This document shows, piece after piece, positions 11,836-23,595 of a stretch of 64,000 nt of DNA. Origin of the DNA: Sepiola atlantica. Lineage: Eukaryota > Mollusca > Cephalopoda > Sepiida > Sepiolidae. Both the position numbers and the translations under genes were made by a program. Numbering within the stretch: position 1 is the stretch's first letter; each line of letters starts with the position of its first letter. The notes beneath the pieces were generated by a model, which was given only the letters and a program-made list of their open reading frames with translations, did no database searches and had not been told where the DNA came from. The DNA lies in NCBI GenBank assembly GCA_963556195.1, contig OY744519.1:38216301-38280300 (forward strand). Reading direction: 5' to 3'.

Positions 11836-12859
11836 ATTATTGAAATATGGACAAACAAAGACACATGCTAGTTAAATTAAGGACACGAATGCATCTTTGG
11901 ACATATACTATTTTAAATGTTGATCAAATAGAAAACTATTTTGAGTTGACAACAAAGATCAATAACCATCTTGAAACCACAGCTCTCTGTGCTCAATATT
12001 TAGTGAGATATAGCTGGGTACATATATGCATTTTTTATCCTTTTCAAATCATTTAGTTAATAAACACTATATATATAAAGTTATTAAAGTTCGATGCATT
12101 ATAGTGATGTTTGGTTTGTTCTTGTAATAATTGCACTTTGAGAGACATTGTAGTGTTTTGTTATTTGGTTAATTTCGTAATTTAGTTCGATGTATCGAAA
12201 AATATGCTGTGTTTTATTAATCCATTAAAACATTTCTTAAAGAGTTAAAAAACATTAATACCGTTTTGTACATTCTTTTTATGCAACATGAATTTAATAT
12301 GAGTTAAATCATAGCACATACACATATGTATATATAAATATATTCCCTATCTAATTCATTGTTTGTTATCCTTATTGTATTATGACAGTTCTAAAATGTT
12401 GTAAATTTAAAAGTTAATACCGCAGGATTATTTTTGTAAGTATTACCATATGATCTTGTTTGCTTAAATGTTATGTTATTCTATGTGTTGTGTTCATCGA
12501 ATGTCACTCATTTTTCTGTTCATTCTTTAGAGTTCCAATTCCCGTATTTTAACCACCAGTCAAGTGATTGGCGAACGGAGCGTAAGTTGTATGCTTTTTG
12601 CCCAACAAAATAAAATGCCATACCTTCTGACACATCAACCACCATAGGTGATATTAAGAAGAGGTCTAATCAAGTGACACACTGATATATTACAAGGACG
12701 CCACTTCAAATTATCTGGATAATAGTTGGTAATAACTTCTGGATGATTGTGGATAAAATGTGCCACATATATTCATTTATTAAGATTCATGTTAGCCGTG
12801 TTTCATGAGGTTGTATATCGTTTCTGGTGTATCAGAAATAGCACTCACCAGAAATGAAA
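11836..12859. other. AT-rich spacer, nothing recognised
   Basis: No coding signal or repeat family recognised. Confidence 0.55.
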
Positions 12860-13500
12860 TAAACTTACTCGGGCCCGCACCGGGTCAGAACAAACAAGCC
12901 GCGCGTGCCTGACACCCCTCTGTATGTTACTCGATGTGGCGAGTGTAAAATGCAATACATTTGGGCAATTTGGGGCATTTATGACCCCCCTTTGACCCCC
13001 TTGGTGGCGCGAACCAGCCTTTTTCTGTGATCAAGAATGCTCATTGTATATCCAGAACAATTACCTCTACATTTTGGCCAGAAAAATTTAATGGATGAAT
13101 CAAACGTTATGGGAGAAAAGGGTCATGTTTTGCCATTTTGTTGTATGTTTACCCCCTGGAGGCGCGAACCAGATTTTATCCAAGGTCAGCGATACTTATT
13201 TTCTATTAGGAACAATTGTCTCCACAGTTTCGCCAAGTGTCAGAGTAATTGAATGGATGGATGAAAAGTTATGGGGTAAAACATGTATTTTTTGCCCTTT
13301 TGGGGCATTTTGACCCCCTCGGGGGCTAACCAGTTTTTTTCAAAACTCGGACAATGTCACTTTCTAACCTGACCAAAGTTACAACTTCAAAATTCAGAGA
13401 AATTCATTGGATGGTTGCGGAGAAAAATCCGGACGGTACGGACGGACATGCCTCAAAACATAAGTCCCCCGATTTATAAAATCGGGGGACCAAAAATACG
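12860..13500 (+). mobile_element. Core-repeat element resembling pearl/HINE (Helitron-related) elements
   Basis: Three imperfect tandem units of about 155-165 bp start near 12955, 13120 and 13281. Each carries a GACCCCC-type block, GCGCGAACCAG (GCTAACCAG in the third), and ends around GGATG with GGNGA/GGGG and AAAA. After the third unit come a short ACGG run, then a perfect hairpin at 13464-13490 (12-bp stem GTCCCCCGATTT, loop ATA). The order of core repeats, ACGG tract and terminal hairpin is what I recall of bivalve pearl and Helentron-associated elements. No protein coding is present, so it would be non-autonomous. The 5' boundary is uncertain. The repeat structure is certain; the family assignment is inference. 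Confidence 0.6.
13464..13490. repeat. Perfect 12-bp GC-rich hairpin
   Basis: GTCCCCCGATTT, loop ATA, then AAATCGGGGGAC. It lies at the 3' end of the core-repeat element and is its likely terminal stem-loop. A bacterial-type terminator reading was rejected because nothing bacterial is present. Confidence 0.9.
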
Positions 13501-15400
13501 CAGTTAATTGACATGAGTTAGTCTCCCGGTAACACACTTATACGGAAAATAAAATATTATAAAAATATTTGCAAACGTTATCTACATACGTGAATACACT
13601 TGTCGCTAAATAAAAGTCTTAGAAACGCGGTTACCTTGAGAGCGAAGACGAAATCCGATAAGAGATGTCTATATGTTATTGGTGTCAAAAAGCGTTATAT
13701 AAACTAAATTGAGATCAACAGAGTCAATGTGTTATCGAGTGCGATAGAACTAACTCTGTTCATTCCAGTGCTTCTTTACACTTTGCATCACCGAACAACA
13801 AAATAGTATCATTATATTTGTATGCATCAGTGTTAGTCGTAATTGTTTTAATCACAGCAAAATTATAACAACTATACATGTTCGTTTATTAGTTCATTGG
13901 AGTTTTAGGGTCACATGACATGTAACCCCAACCGGTTTTGTAAATCATTTTTCTCTTGACTCTGATAAAAGAAAGGTCACAGATCTATCTTTTGTATCGA
14001 CACCACAGTACTTAAACATTATTACTGCATGTATAATAAAAAATAATGTCAATAAGCCAATTCCTATAAAACTTGGTAGCGTTCATTTTGTTTTGATGGT
14101 TAAAAAAGCTCTTCCAATTTGTTAAGTTGCATAGCATTTCAATGCGAACTCACGTTTCATGTCACTCAGTTCTCAGACAGTAGTGTAAAGTTGATTATTT
14201 GTCAATGCGCAAATTAAAATTGCCGTTCTTTGATTTTATAACGAGAAAACTATATTCAGTTCATAATATCCGAATCATGTGTTTAATGGGATGCGTTAAT
14301 GGATGTATATTAGATGTTACTCTACAATCAGTCACTTACATGAAACGGTTGATATATCCTTTGATACGGTTCTTTGAATACGCTTAAGGGGGAATTTGAT
14401 ACATTATGTCCTCATTTCTTGAAAGGAAATTAATTGTATACGCCTTTCAAGGACGAGTAATGATGAGACATCAAAGCGAATCATAGGAAAACTGTAGATA
14501 ACTTTCACTTTTTTTTTCAAAGCAATCTAACGAATTGTATTTGTTATCGTTGATATAAACTGATTATAAGAAAATAGAATGAGGGAGTGAGCGACAGATA
14601 TTAAACCCATGTTTAAATAATGAAGTATTGTTGTTATATGATTGATATATGTTGGAAATTTACTTGATATTTGTTGTGTCTGCATACACAAACTTTACGT
14701 ACTCTCCAACCTTGTATTTGGGTTATTTTAGTAATCGATAACCTTCCACGAATCGAACCCTTGAATATATACAATACGTACTAAATCGAACGCCTACTTT
14801 CGTCTAATAACTTTGCCATAGCTAGCTAACATCTCGCAACGACATACTCACCAGTAAACCAGTAACCTGACTAGGTACTCGCCAACTACTTAGTGAATAT
14901 ATGTTTTTATTATAGAAAATCGCTTTAGACAAGGCATGAAGCGACTTGATGTAAGCAACTAATAAATTACAACTTCAAGGTAACCAACGATACGTGTAAA
15001 GTAGAGAGATTTCGTCACAGAATACATCAATTATATATATAGCTCTTACAATGTGAGGACTAAATGACAAAATAATGGTAGCGAGAGTTATGAGGCTGCC
15101 GAAACTTGACCCAAGGTTAACTTTCTACCCTTCTTAAAAGAGTGTATTTAGATGACAAGCTGAGCTCGCACTAATAAAATAAAAATAACACTTCTTGCAA
15201 AACCTGATGTAATCAGTCATTGAAAACTTTTAGATATGATACACCAAATATACTTAGTTTTCCCAGTTGCAGTTTGCTCATTTATCTTATCTTTCCCATT
15301 TATTCTCATAAATAGAAATACATTATTTCCCATGCCGTCCACTATATAACGTACTGATGAAATATCGCAGTTAATACAAGTGTTGTATGAAAGTACTACT
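13501..15400. other. AT-rich spacer, nothing recognised
   Basis: No credible gene. The short frame at 14199-14387 has no domain. Confidence 0.55.
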
Positions 15401-15450
15401 ATAACATGGCTCAGCGCGAGAGATTGTGGTTTCAATTCTTGGTGAACAAA
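15401..15450 (+). repeat. Possible tRNA-derived SINE fragment
   Basis: TGGCTCAGCG (15407-15416) resembles a tRNA A box and GGTTTCAATTC (15428-15438) a B box. Their spacing is about 20 bp too short for a tRNA, so this would be an internally deleted tRNA-like head. Support is limited to the two motifs. Confidence 0.3.
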
Positions 15451-16609
15451 TGTATAAGATACACCTGAGTTAAACGTGATGGCAAAAAGGTATGAACCGC
15501 CGAACGAGAACGATCCATCATTCATAAATAAAGAATAACAAGGATCTAGATACCAAATGTGTGAAGTTTACCAACTGCAACAAATGGCACCTAATAAAAA
15601 TGTTCAGTACCGCAACGTAGTTTAGAAATTTATTCTGAAAGATGTAAGTATTAAAATTCCAGTCTAATATATGCCATGTCCACTTCACGGCATATTAGAA
15701 GTTACTACACATTTAGATGAGAAAACTCAATACATTTCATACAATAAGTTTCATTTAAGTAATTATCTCTCGAAATGTAATGAGGAAAGCTAATAAATTC
15801 CCCACTATCTAAAAATCATACACAATTATTGGTGTGATAACTAAACTTAGTCCATGTAATTGTACCATTGGATATTCGCATAAAAATATTTTTTGTTTCT
15901 GCCTCCATACGAATTTACACTAATAGCTGCTCACAATTCCGCGGTGTGTTCCACAATGACCCATATTCTGCATTCTGTACGACATAACTTTAACTATACC
16001 CCTTAACTTATACCTTAAACAAATGCATGTGTAGATATGGCTCGAAAACGTACATCACAGGCCTGTTCGCACACTGCTAGTGATGAAGGTCATATTTGCA
16101 ATTTCCTGTCCATTAGTGGCTGGATTAATTAACAAATTAGTCAGTATTTCTAATCAGCTCTATATCTCATCAGTAGAAATGGAGAAATACTCTAAATGAT
16201 TATCTTTAACGATATTCATCTCATAAAAAAACGTAAATTGTTATATTATTTACAGAATTCGCACAGGTATTAAGTCGGTGAAGTAACCGTATATTCAAAC
16301 TCGACTACGTTAGTGGTGACAGTTCTCAATTCACGATGCATGACCTGTTTGATATATCATTCAAATATATTGAAAAACAGGAAATACCATTTAATTAATA
16401 ATATACCTTTTTTCATAACAAATATACACATATCAGGAAGTTTCATTGAATAACCTGCTGGTTTGGCAGGTCGTAAGAAGAGTTACGGCATTAATTCGAA
16501 TAGTGGGGATTGAGGGCCGCTCGTAAACTTTAGTCAATTCATGCTAGTCCACGGTGTAGGACATCATTCATAGCCTAGATATGTTAATGAAGTATTACGG
16601 TGTGTTGGC
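15451..16609. other. AT-rich spacer, nothing recognised
   Basis: No gene or repeat family identified. The 102-codon frame at 15217-15525 (minus) crosses the tRNA-like motif and shows no domain. Confidence 0.5.
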
Positions 16610-16735
16610 GTATCGGTGCACTCGTCTTTATGCCGATCGGTAGAGTTACAAATCTATCGAAAAAGGCGACGTATTTTGATTACTTGTTGACGCTGCTACA
16701 TTTCCAGAGTATGTAGTCGATTCTCTAACTAGCGA
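16610..16735 (+). repeat. Possible tRNA-like repeat sharing a 14-mer with the 22.8-kb foldback
   Basis: TGCCGATCGGTAGAG resembles a D-arm/A-box (as in AGCTCAGTCGGTAGAG), followed by TACAAATCTATCGAA, an anticodon-arm-like stretch. At 16686-16699 GTTGACGCTGCTAC is identical to 22837-22850. The length of that match makes chance unlikely and suggests a shared dispersed repeat. Confidence 0.35.
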
Positions 16736-18235
16736 GTGCGCACACACATTTATTTTAGATGAAGTAAATTACATTGTAGACTTAAGAATGAAGTGTACTG
16801 TGATTGACATAATGTGTTCCATAGCACCATTTTAACTTACAGGTGATAGCAACATTTATGGGTCCGTCCTGTTAGTACCTGATTCCTGGGAACTAATGCC
16901 TACACCAGAATTAAGGAAGTAAAAAAAAACGTACCATGATGATTCATACAAATTTATTGTTTAGGTTAAAACACTCGATGACGCAAGTTTAAGTAAGTCG
17001 GACAAGAACACCGTGTATATAAGATAACAACTCGAATACTGTGTATCAACAGCAATTAATTACGTTTTCGTACCTGGAGAAAAGCGACGATTATTATAGC
17101 CTCAGAATTTCGTCTATAATACCGGCAATGATGGTGAACGTCCGGATGTAAATGTAGAGCACGAAAATCAATATGAAAACATCAATAGTGCATATTTCGA
17201 GTAATTGATCTTGTCGGTGATACATACACTACACTATAGTTGATAGTTCATGGACATGCAACACTAGGGGTTAGGTGTGTCATGAAAATCATATGAGGAA
17301 GCAATCAATGATATTTATGAGAGGAGAGAAGTCAACGGAAAATAGATTTAGGGAAGCAGTTATTGAGTAGCAAAATTGTTCGTTGGGGATAATTATCATG
17401 TGTTTTATGTTTGATTTGTAATTTTATCCGGATGCATTTTATAATAAGTGGAACGGCCAACATACAAATCAACAAATGTATTTTTAAATGAAGATTACAC
17501 ATTCATATTAGTATATGCCATTCAGACTATTATTCTAATTGTGCATTAACTTGCAGGAACGTTTCGGGCGACATAATCTTCGAACTTATTTAAGGACATC
17601 TTTTCGAACTCCCTATTCTTTATGTCGAGCTCGAAAATCTACAAAGTCTTTCGAAAGGAATTTTTTATTTTATCCACACAGGCCAATTGTCCGCGTTCTT
17701 ACAACCGTTAAGCTTAGTCATGTTTATTTCATTCTTAGTTATTATCGTATAGGGAAGGATTGAACCTGAAAACTCGTGAAGACTGCTCCTTTGAACTTGA
17801 TTATACTCAATGACTTAATTCGTCTCACGAAGTGACTATGACTATACATGCATGGCTCATAACACAACAATAACTAAGAATACAATAACATGATTACACT
17901 ATTCAACCCGTTCATTGGTGAGTAATACAGCAACTCTACACCCATATTCCAATTGTAAAACGATACATTTAAAAAAAGGTGATTGTTATAGGGGCAAACA
18001 CGTTTCAAAAATAATAAAGAAAATATGAATAATGCAAAAAATACAATTATAGAAATGTTTTTACTGTAAATCAATAATGCAATAGGTAGTTACAAGCTGG
18101 GTAATTGACTTGTAATGTATACGCGAATGCATGTGGTACACTTAGTAATATCGTACTCATAAGGAATGGCATATTCATTATTTATATGTTACTTATATAG
18201 TTTATGTTATAATAGAAGTCGTGTTATTATATTAT
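16736..18235. other. AT-rich spacer with one splice-acceptor-like ORF
   Basis: A 74-codon frame at 17539-17763 follows CATTAACTTGCAG, which could be a splice acceptor. The downstream peptide (from ERFGRHNLRTYL) has no recognised domain and no clear donor follows. Nothing else recognised. Confidence 0.4.
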
Positions 18236-19290
18236 GAAAGGCACTATTTGATAAATGTGTTCGTCAGCTAGTATGGATTGTGAGCGAGGTCAGAGTTATC
18301 TAGCTGGGCGCATGCCAAATTGACACAAACTTTAGAGAAACACATATGTTTTACCACGTATGAGTAACTAACAAGGGACATCAAGATCAAGGAAAAAAAT
18401 AAGTTGGCCTTAGTAAAGGTCAGAATAGAAACCGACTGATCGAGGTGTGAATACTTCACTGTTGTTGTTCCCACACAAAGACACCCTAGTAGAAACAATT
18501 ATGTCATAGAGTTTAATGCAAGTAGACGTGGAACAATGACACTTTACGTTACGTCTCGGATGAAACGAAATAGGCAAAACCCCATCTGTTGGGATGTGTA
18601 GTATAAAACGTTCGTCTACTTAGAAAGTGTATAAGATATGTAGATGTCATAGAAGTTTTTTAAGGTATCACATACCTCTCTTCGATGTAGTTTAATACGG
18701 AAAAATAAACACAAATATTGAACCTCTCAAAATATGTCTTAGACACCCCTCTGTCGATACATCCAATGAAATCTACTAGACCGATCACGGTATCATGGTG
18801 ATTGAGAAAGAAGAAAAATCAACACTACTATGTGACAACAGAAAAAAGAATTCAGTGCTGTCACATAAAGAAAGAACAACAGAGGGCATTTACGAGATGA
18901 AACACTACGGGCAATAAAAAGAGAAAGTAATAATCTAAAGTGTGTTTAAATTTTAACTGAACAATTTATATTTTTATCAAATAAAAAATGGAAGAGAAAA
19001 TTAGATTTAAATATCCACGGCACACACACATTAATACACGTTAAAAGATATTAATGATGGGCACACTCCCAACTCCCGCACACTAATAAAGAATACTTGA
19101 AATGTAAGAGAAAAAAGCGAACAGACACATGTAGATACACGTTAAAGAACAATGTGCGTATACTCGAAAAACAGTCATACGGACGTAAGTGTTAGATACG
19201 CAAGCATTAGGAAACACACACATCCATCCTTAAACTTAAACACGCGCAAAAGCGTATATGTTATAAAAAGCAATGTAACGTTAAGAATAC
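18236..19290 (+). repeat. Long direct repeat R3, copy 1 (about 1 kb)
   Basis: Colinear with 21858-22833. Shared anchors in order: TATGGATT, ATCTAGCTGG/TATAGCTGG, GTATGAGTAAC, AGTAGACGTG, AGTATAAAAC, AAGATATGTAGATGTCATAG, GTCGATACATXXAA, AAACACNCNCATCCAT and AGCGTATATGT. Identity varies and falls to perhaps 60-65% in places. The two copies are about 3.6 kb apart in direct orientation. That fits old LTRs of one retroelement, two insertions of one long repeat, or a segmental duplication. No pol or gag frames were recognised between them. Confidence 0.7.
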
Positions 19291-21857
19291 TAGTTGCACG
19301 GTTTACAATAAGCGCAAATGGTTACATATATTGAGTTGGTGACGTTTAAACTAGGGCCCTCAATGGACGCAGTTTACAAACACTGGGTTTCCTCAACAAT
19401 AACGCACGAGTTTGAATATGAAGAGCAAGAAAGAAAAATATTTTCAAAGACAGTCGACGCGAGGAAAGAAAGCAGCCAGAGAAAAAGAGGAGGCAAAGTA
19501 AGAAACGAAAGTAAGTTGTCTTATATTTTTAAAGAAAAGACTGTTAAGTAAAATAAAATAAAGAGAAGGAAATAGAAATTGAACAGTGGCTGAAGTTAAT
19601 TGAATCAAAATAAACAGAAAAGAATAAAAAAGAATAGAAAACAGTGTTTAGTTAGGGAAATAGAGAAAAGAAAAGGGGCCGTAACAGAAAGGAATTGAAA
19701 CGGACAAAATGTAACTGTTGAAATGGGTTGATGTGACGCGGAAACAAAAAAAATAGATTGCACACCGCATACGCACATACGCATGCAAAAAGGGACAGTT
19801 ACTTTTTAAGTGTAATATGTTTTTTAACCATCGTGTTAGTTTGTTGTCGAGCAGCTGATGGCGACATTGACAGACGAAACAGGACGGGTGGCAAATGAGA
19901 TAAAGAGACATGTTTTCTCTGGGAGTAGAAGGATTGGTGTGTTTTGGGAAATGAGATGGATGGAGGAGAAAAGGAACGTGTCAAGACCAAGATTGCAGAA
20001 GGTGTGACAGTTAGATTAAAAGGATAGGAAGAGAAAATGAAGTGTGTTTTTCGTACCAAACAAGACACGTTTTATTTTTAGATTGTTTTTCAATAGTTTG
20101 AATGCATATTGAATCTTCGTACTTTGTTTTGTCAGCATTTTAGTCGGCTTGGTGGGACTTTGCTACTGTGAAGAGAAACATGGGTGTTTTTCTTATCTTG
20201 TTTTTTTCTTTAATGCAGGATGACGATAATTTTTTAAACGTTGGCATGTTAAACGTTGTTTTGCCGTAGAACTGGATTTTATTCCAGTTTTTGTATAATA
20301 TTGATAATGTAAATTGCTGTTGCAGTTAGCTTGGGTGCAAAGGGAATGTGTTTTTGATGTGTTATTGTTGTAAAGTGTATTGTAAATAAAAAGAGGTCGT
20401 GAATTATTTTTGCTTACATTTTTATTGTCTAGGCTTAATTAAAAGATATTATTTATGTGCATAATTATTTTGAGAAAGAAAAAATCTGTTCACTATTGAC
20501 AGTTTATAGGCAAGCATGGTCGTTCATCTGGTAATTAACATGCCAGTTGTGTTAATGTGTTTCAAGAGGTGTTCTATGCGTGACGTTATGATTTTTCTTA
20601 AAATAATTGGTTGGGGGTCAGATGTTGAAATGTTTGAAACCCTTAAGCAGAGTTATTTTCTAAAGATTATCACAGTGTGCATAACATGTACAGGTTTAGG
20701 AAACTGAAAAGGGATAGTCGAGAATCGACGTATTATATCTCTAATGTAGGGTTACAGGTGTTAACAAAAGACAATGCGAACAGAAAGTGATTGACAGGGG
20801 TATGGCCATTATGTGGTGACCCAAGTAAGTGCACAATTACATAGATCGATCTTGATGGAACGAATTTCAAATTTGAGTTGTAGAACTGTAGTCACATGTT
20901 TGGATTTTGATGCTGGGTAACATCTTCGCTGAAGAAAACTCTCCGCCACCACAGCATAGATAGTACAATGGAATGGAGTCCGCTATGATAAAATAGGTTT
21001 GAAATTTGTTTAGGTGAAGGGTATTTTAGTCTGCGCATCATAAGGAAGTGGGAGCCAGGCATGGGGTCAAATTAAAAGAAGTTACAGTTTCCGTTACCTT
21101 GGATAGAGTGGGAGTAGGGTGGGCCTAGTTGGGTAATCCGATGTTTTCCGGGTTGAGTGTTGAAAATTATTTTTTCACTTTTTTACTGTGTTGTGTAGTT
21201 AGAATAATAGTATTCGGTCTACAACGATAAAAAGAGTTGGAAGTTAGAGGGAGACATGTGATAGTTCTCGGGCATTCGTGCTGGGTGTGATTAAGTGTCT
21301 AAACGTAGTAAGACATATGGAAACGGTACCTTATGTAATATTAATGGCTGACCACATAGACATGTACAGGGAAAGGGTGCATGTTGTTTGTTCTCCTTAT
21401 ATCGCGGTAATACGCTCAAGTTAGCTCATTTGGAAATCGGTCGTGTATCGATGCAACAGTGAATGTTATGTTGTGTTATGAATGCTTACGGTTTACATAC
21501 AGACTATCCGGGGCAAAGGATCAGGCCGTGAGGAAACAAGAGAACAATGTGTGTGTACTATAATCTTATTGGAACATTTGCGTAGTGGAGTGAGGGTTAA
21601 GAGGGCTTGCAGTGTAATAAGGACTTGGAGTGGGAATTTATGCCGATTTTGATCGTAGGAAGACGTTCTTCCCACCCCGGGAAAATGTCATTTGGGATCA
21701 TGAGAAATTCCGACCAGTAATAAATTTGAGTGGGTATTTATAGAGATTATCACCCCAGTTTAATTCCAGAACTGGTAGTCCTGCCCGGTCCCGAGTGTGT
21801 GAAAAAGTCTTAGTTTATTAATTTATTTTTGGTTGATAGGGAAGTAAGTTATTTTAT
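19291..21857. other. Interval between the two R3 repeats
   Basis: No retroviral or transposon protein recognised. 19400-19720 is purine-rich (GAAAGAAA-type), giving an open lysine-rich frame at 19318-19551 that I do not trust as a gene. Near 20252 the phrase TTAAACGTTGTTTTGCCGTA resembles a 3'-UTR phrase seen in RTE-type LINEs; this is weak. 20870-21780 is less AT-rich but unrecognised. Confidence 0.45.
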
Positions 21858-22833
21858 AAGGGGACTTATTTGGAAAAGGTGTACATCAGTTCGTATGGAT
21901 TATGACCAAGCTCAGAACTATATAGCTGGATGCATGCAAGATAGACACACATTTTGAGAAATCAACTATGTTTTCCCAGGTATGAGTAACAGACAGGTAC
22001 TTTTAAGATCAACCGAGCAGAGATTTGGAGTCAATAAAAGTCAGTAAAAAAATCGACAAATCTAGGCACGTTGACCTAACCGTTGTTTGAACACAAAGAA
22101 ATAATAATTGAGACAGTTTAGCCAAGGAGTCTGGAACGAGTAGACGTGAGACGATAAGCTGAGACTTGAAGTTTAATCTCGATCTGACGAAGAAAGCGAA
22201 TCCCCCCTTCTGTCTGTCTAGTATAAAACTGCCGTCCACTAAATAAGTAAGATATGTAGATGTCATAGAAGTATTGAAACGTGTTGCATACCTTCTTCGA
22301 CGTTGTGTAATACAGAGACAATCAATACAAAACCTATTTGAACCTATCAAGGTCAGTCGATACATTCAAAGATTTGTTGACCGAGAAGTCATCAAGAACG
22401 ATTACGGTTTCACGAAGACTGGGAAAAAGTATACATTAACACAACGATAGGGCGGCGAAGAAATAACACCGAAAGATAAATTTACGCGGTAATACAAAGA
22501 CATGAAAAGACAAAAGAGATGATGAAGTATCAGGTAAGTTTAACTTGAAATTGCAATAAACATTTCATACGATGAGAAAAGAGTGTAATAAAGTGATAAA
22601 CCACCCAACAATACACACACGCATCGAAAATATATTAACTTATGGTAAAAGCTCCAACTCCGCATAAATCAGAAAGAACACCTGATATCTAAAAGATAAA
22701 AGAAACAAAAGAAAGGGGCAAATACACGTACAAGAACTATGAGCCTACAACGATAGAAACACGCGCATCCATACGTTAGGGTGTAATACGCGAAACAGCG
22801 TATATGTACAAAGAATTATGACACAAGTAAAAA
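21858..22833 (+). repeat. Long direct repeat R3, copy 2
   Basis: Partner of 18236-19290. Similarity stops at the foldback element that starts at 22834, which may have inserted at or near its end. The 118-codon minus frame at 22009-22365 is not conserved in copy 1, so it is unlikely to be coding. Confidence 0.7.
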
Positions 22834-22912
22834 CAAGTTGACGCTGCTACGGCTGTTTTTAATATATACTTAAAAGTATATATTAAAATCAGCCGTAGCA
22901 GCGTCACAACTT
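22834..22912. mobile_element. Foldback (MITE-like) element with 33-bp arms
   Basis: The arms at 22839-22871 and 22874-22906 are complementary with one mismatch in 33 and a 2-nt loop. The outer half TGACGCTGCTACGGCTG is GC-richer and the inner half is AATATATACTT. Short flanking AAGTT complementarity extends it. GTTGACGCTGCTAC also occurs at 16686. Such a near-perfect hairpin suggests a recent origin or correction by gene conversion. There are no coding sequences. Confidence 0.85.
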
Positions 22913-23388
22913 CTATGATAGTAGGTTACTCATGTATTAAGGACAATTAGGTGTTTATAATTATGTCTGATTAAGCAAACCCATAATTGCTTCACTTTAT
23001 ACAGTGCTTCCGCATCTACTACTTTCAGTAACACTATTATCATTTTCAGAATAGAAAACATTTACATTTAAATGCAATTCTTAGAGAAGTATGTGTAAAT
23101 AAGTATATAGTAAACAATAATTGTCGAGAAATATTACATTCAGAAATGGGCGAAAAGAAATCAGCATAAAAGAACGAGTGGAAAGCCAAGTGTATACTCA
23201 TATGCTATGTTATCTATTCGTTTAGACATATTCTTATCAGGACAACGTGACATTTCATGGTTGCTTACGGGCGTAGCTTAACCTTGCACTCAGGATTGGA
23301 CCTTCAACAACTGTCACTTTGAACTGATTGTTGCTTTAGCACGTTGTCAGTTACACCATAGTTCGTTACTTAAGATGTCTACCCGGCC
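22913..23388. other. AT-rich spacer, nothing recognised
   Basis: No gene or repeat family seen. Confidence 0.55.
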
Positions 23389-23595
23389 ATGGCTGACGGA
23401 ACGAAAGCAAGCTACTCCGTGGGTTTAATAAAGGATTCCGTTCGAAATTCTGTACAGATAACTGAGTTCGACAGAAATATTCTCGAGTTCTACAAAATAC
23501 ACCTGAAAAAGCTTACAAGTTACATTGGCCGATACGTTGATGATAACATCTCAGATGAGAACAGTAGTTCGAATAAGTCAAATAATACACATTAA
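23389..23595 (+). CDS. Small ORF, unrecognised (68 codons)
   Basis: The frame starts at an ATG in a strong animal start context (CGGCCATGGCT) and ends at TAA. Its composition is more balanced than its neighbours: a predicted helical middle (EFDRNILEFYKIHLKKLTSY) and a Ser/Asn-rich acidic C-terminus. I see no known domain, signal peptide or membrane segment, and no splice sites that would link it to other exons. It could be a small gene, a first exon that happens to end at a stop, a piece of a transposon ORF, or chance. An alternative ATG at 23374 in another frame gives only a short peptide. Confidence 0.25.
   Translation: MADGTKASYSVGLIKDSVRNSVQITEFDRNILEFYKIHLKKLTSYIGRYVDDNISDENSSSNKSNNTH

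Noticed and set aside
22009..22365. 118-codon minus-strand ORF
   Set aside because: The homologous repeat copy at 18.3-18.7 kb does not keep this frame.
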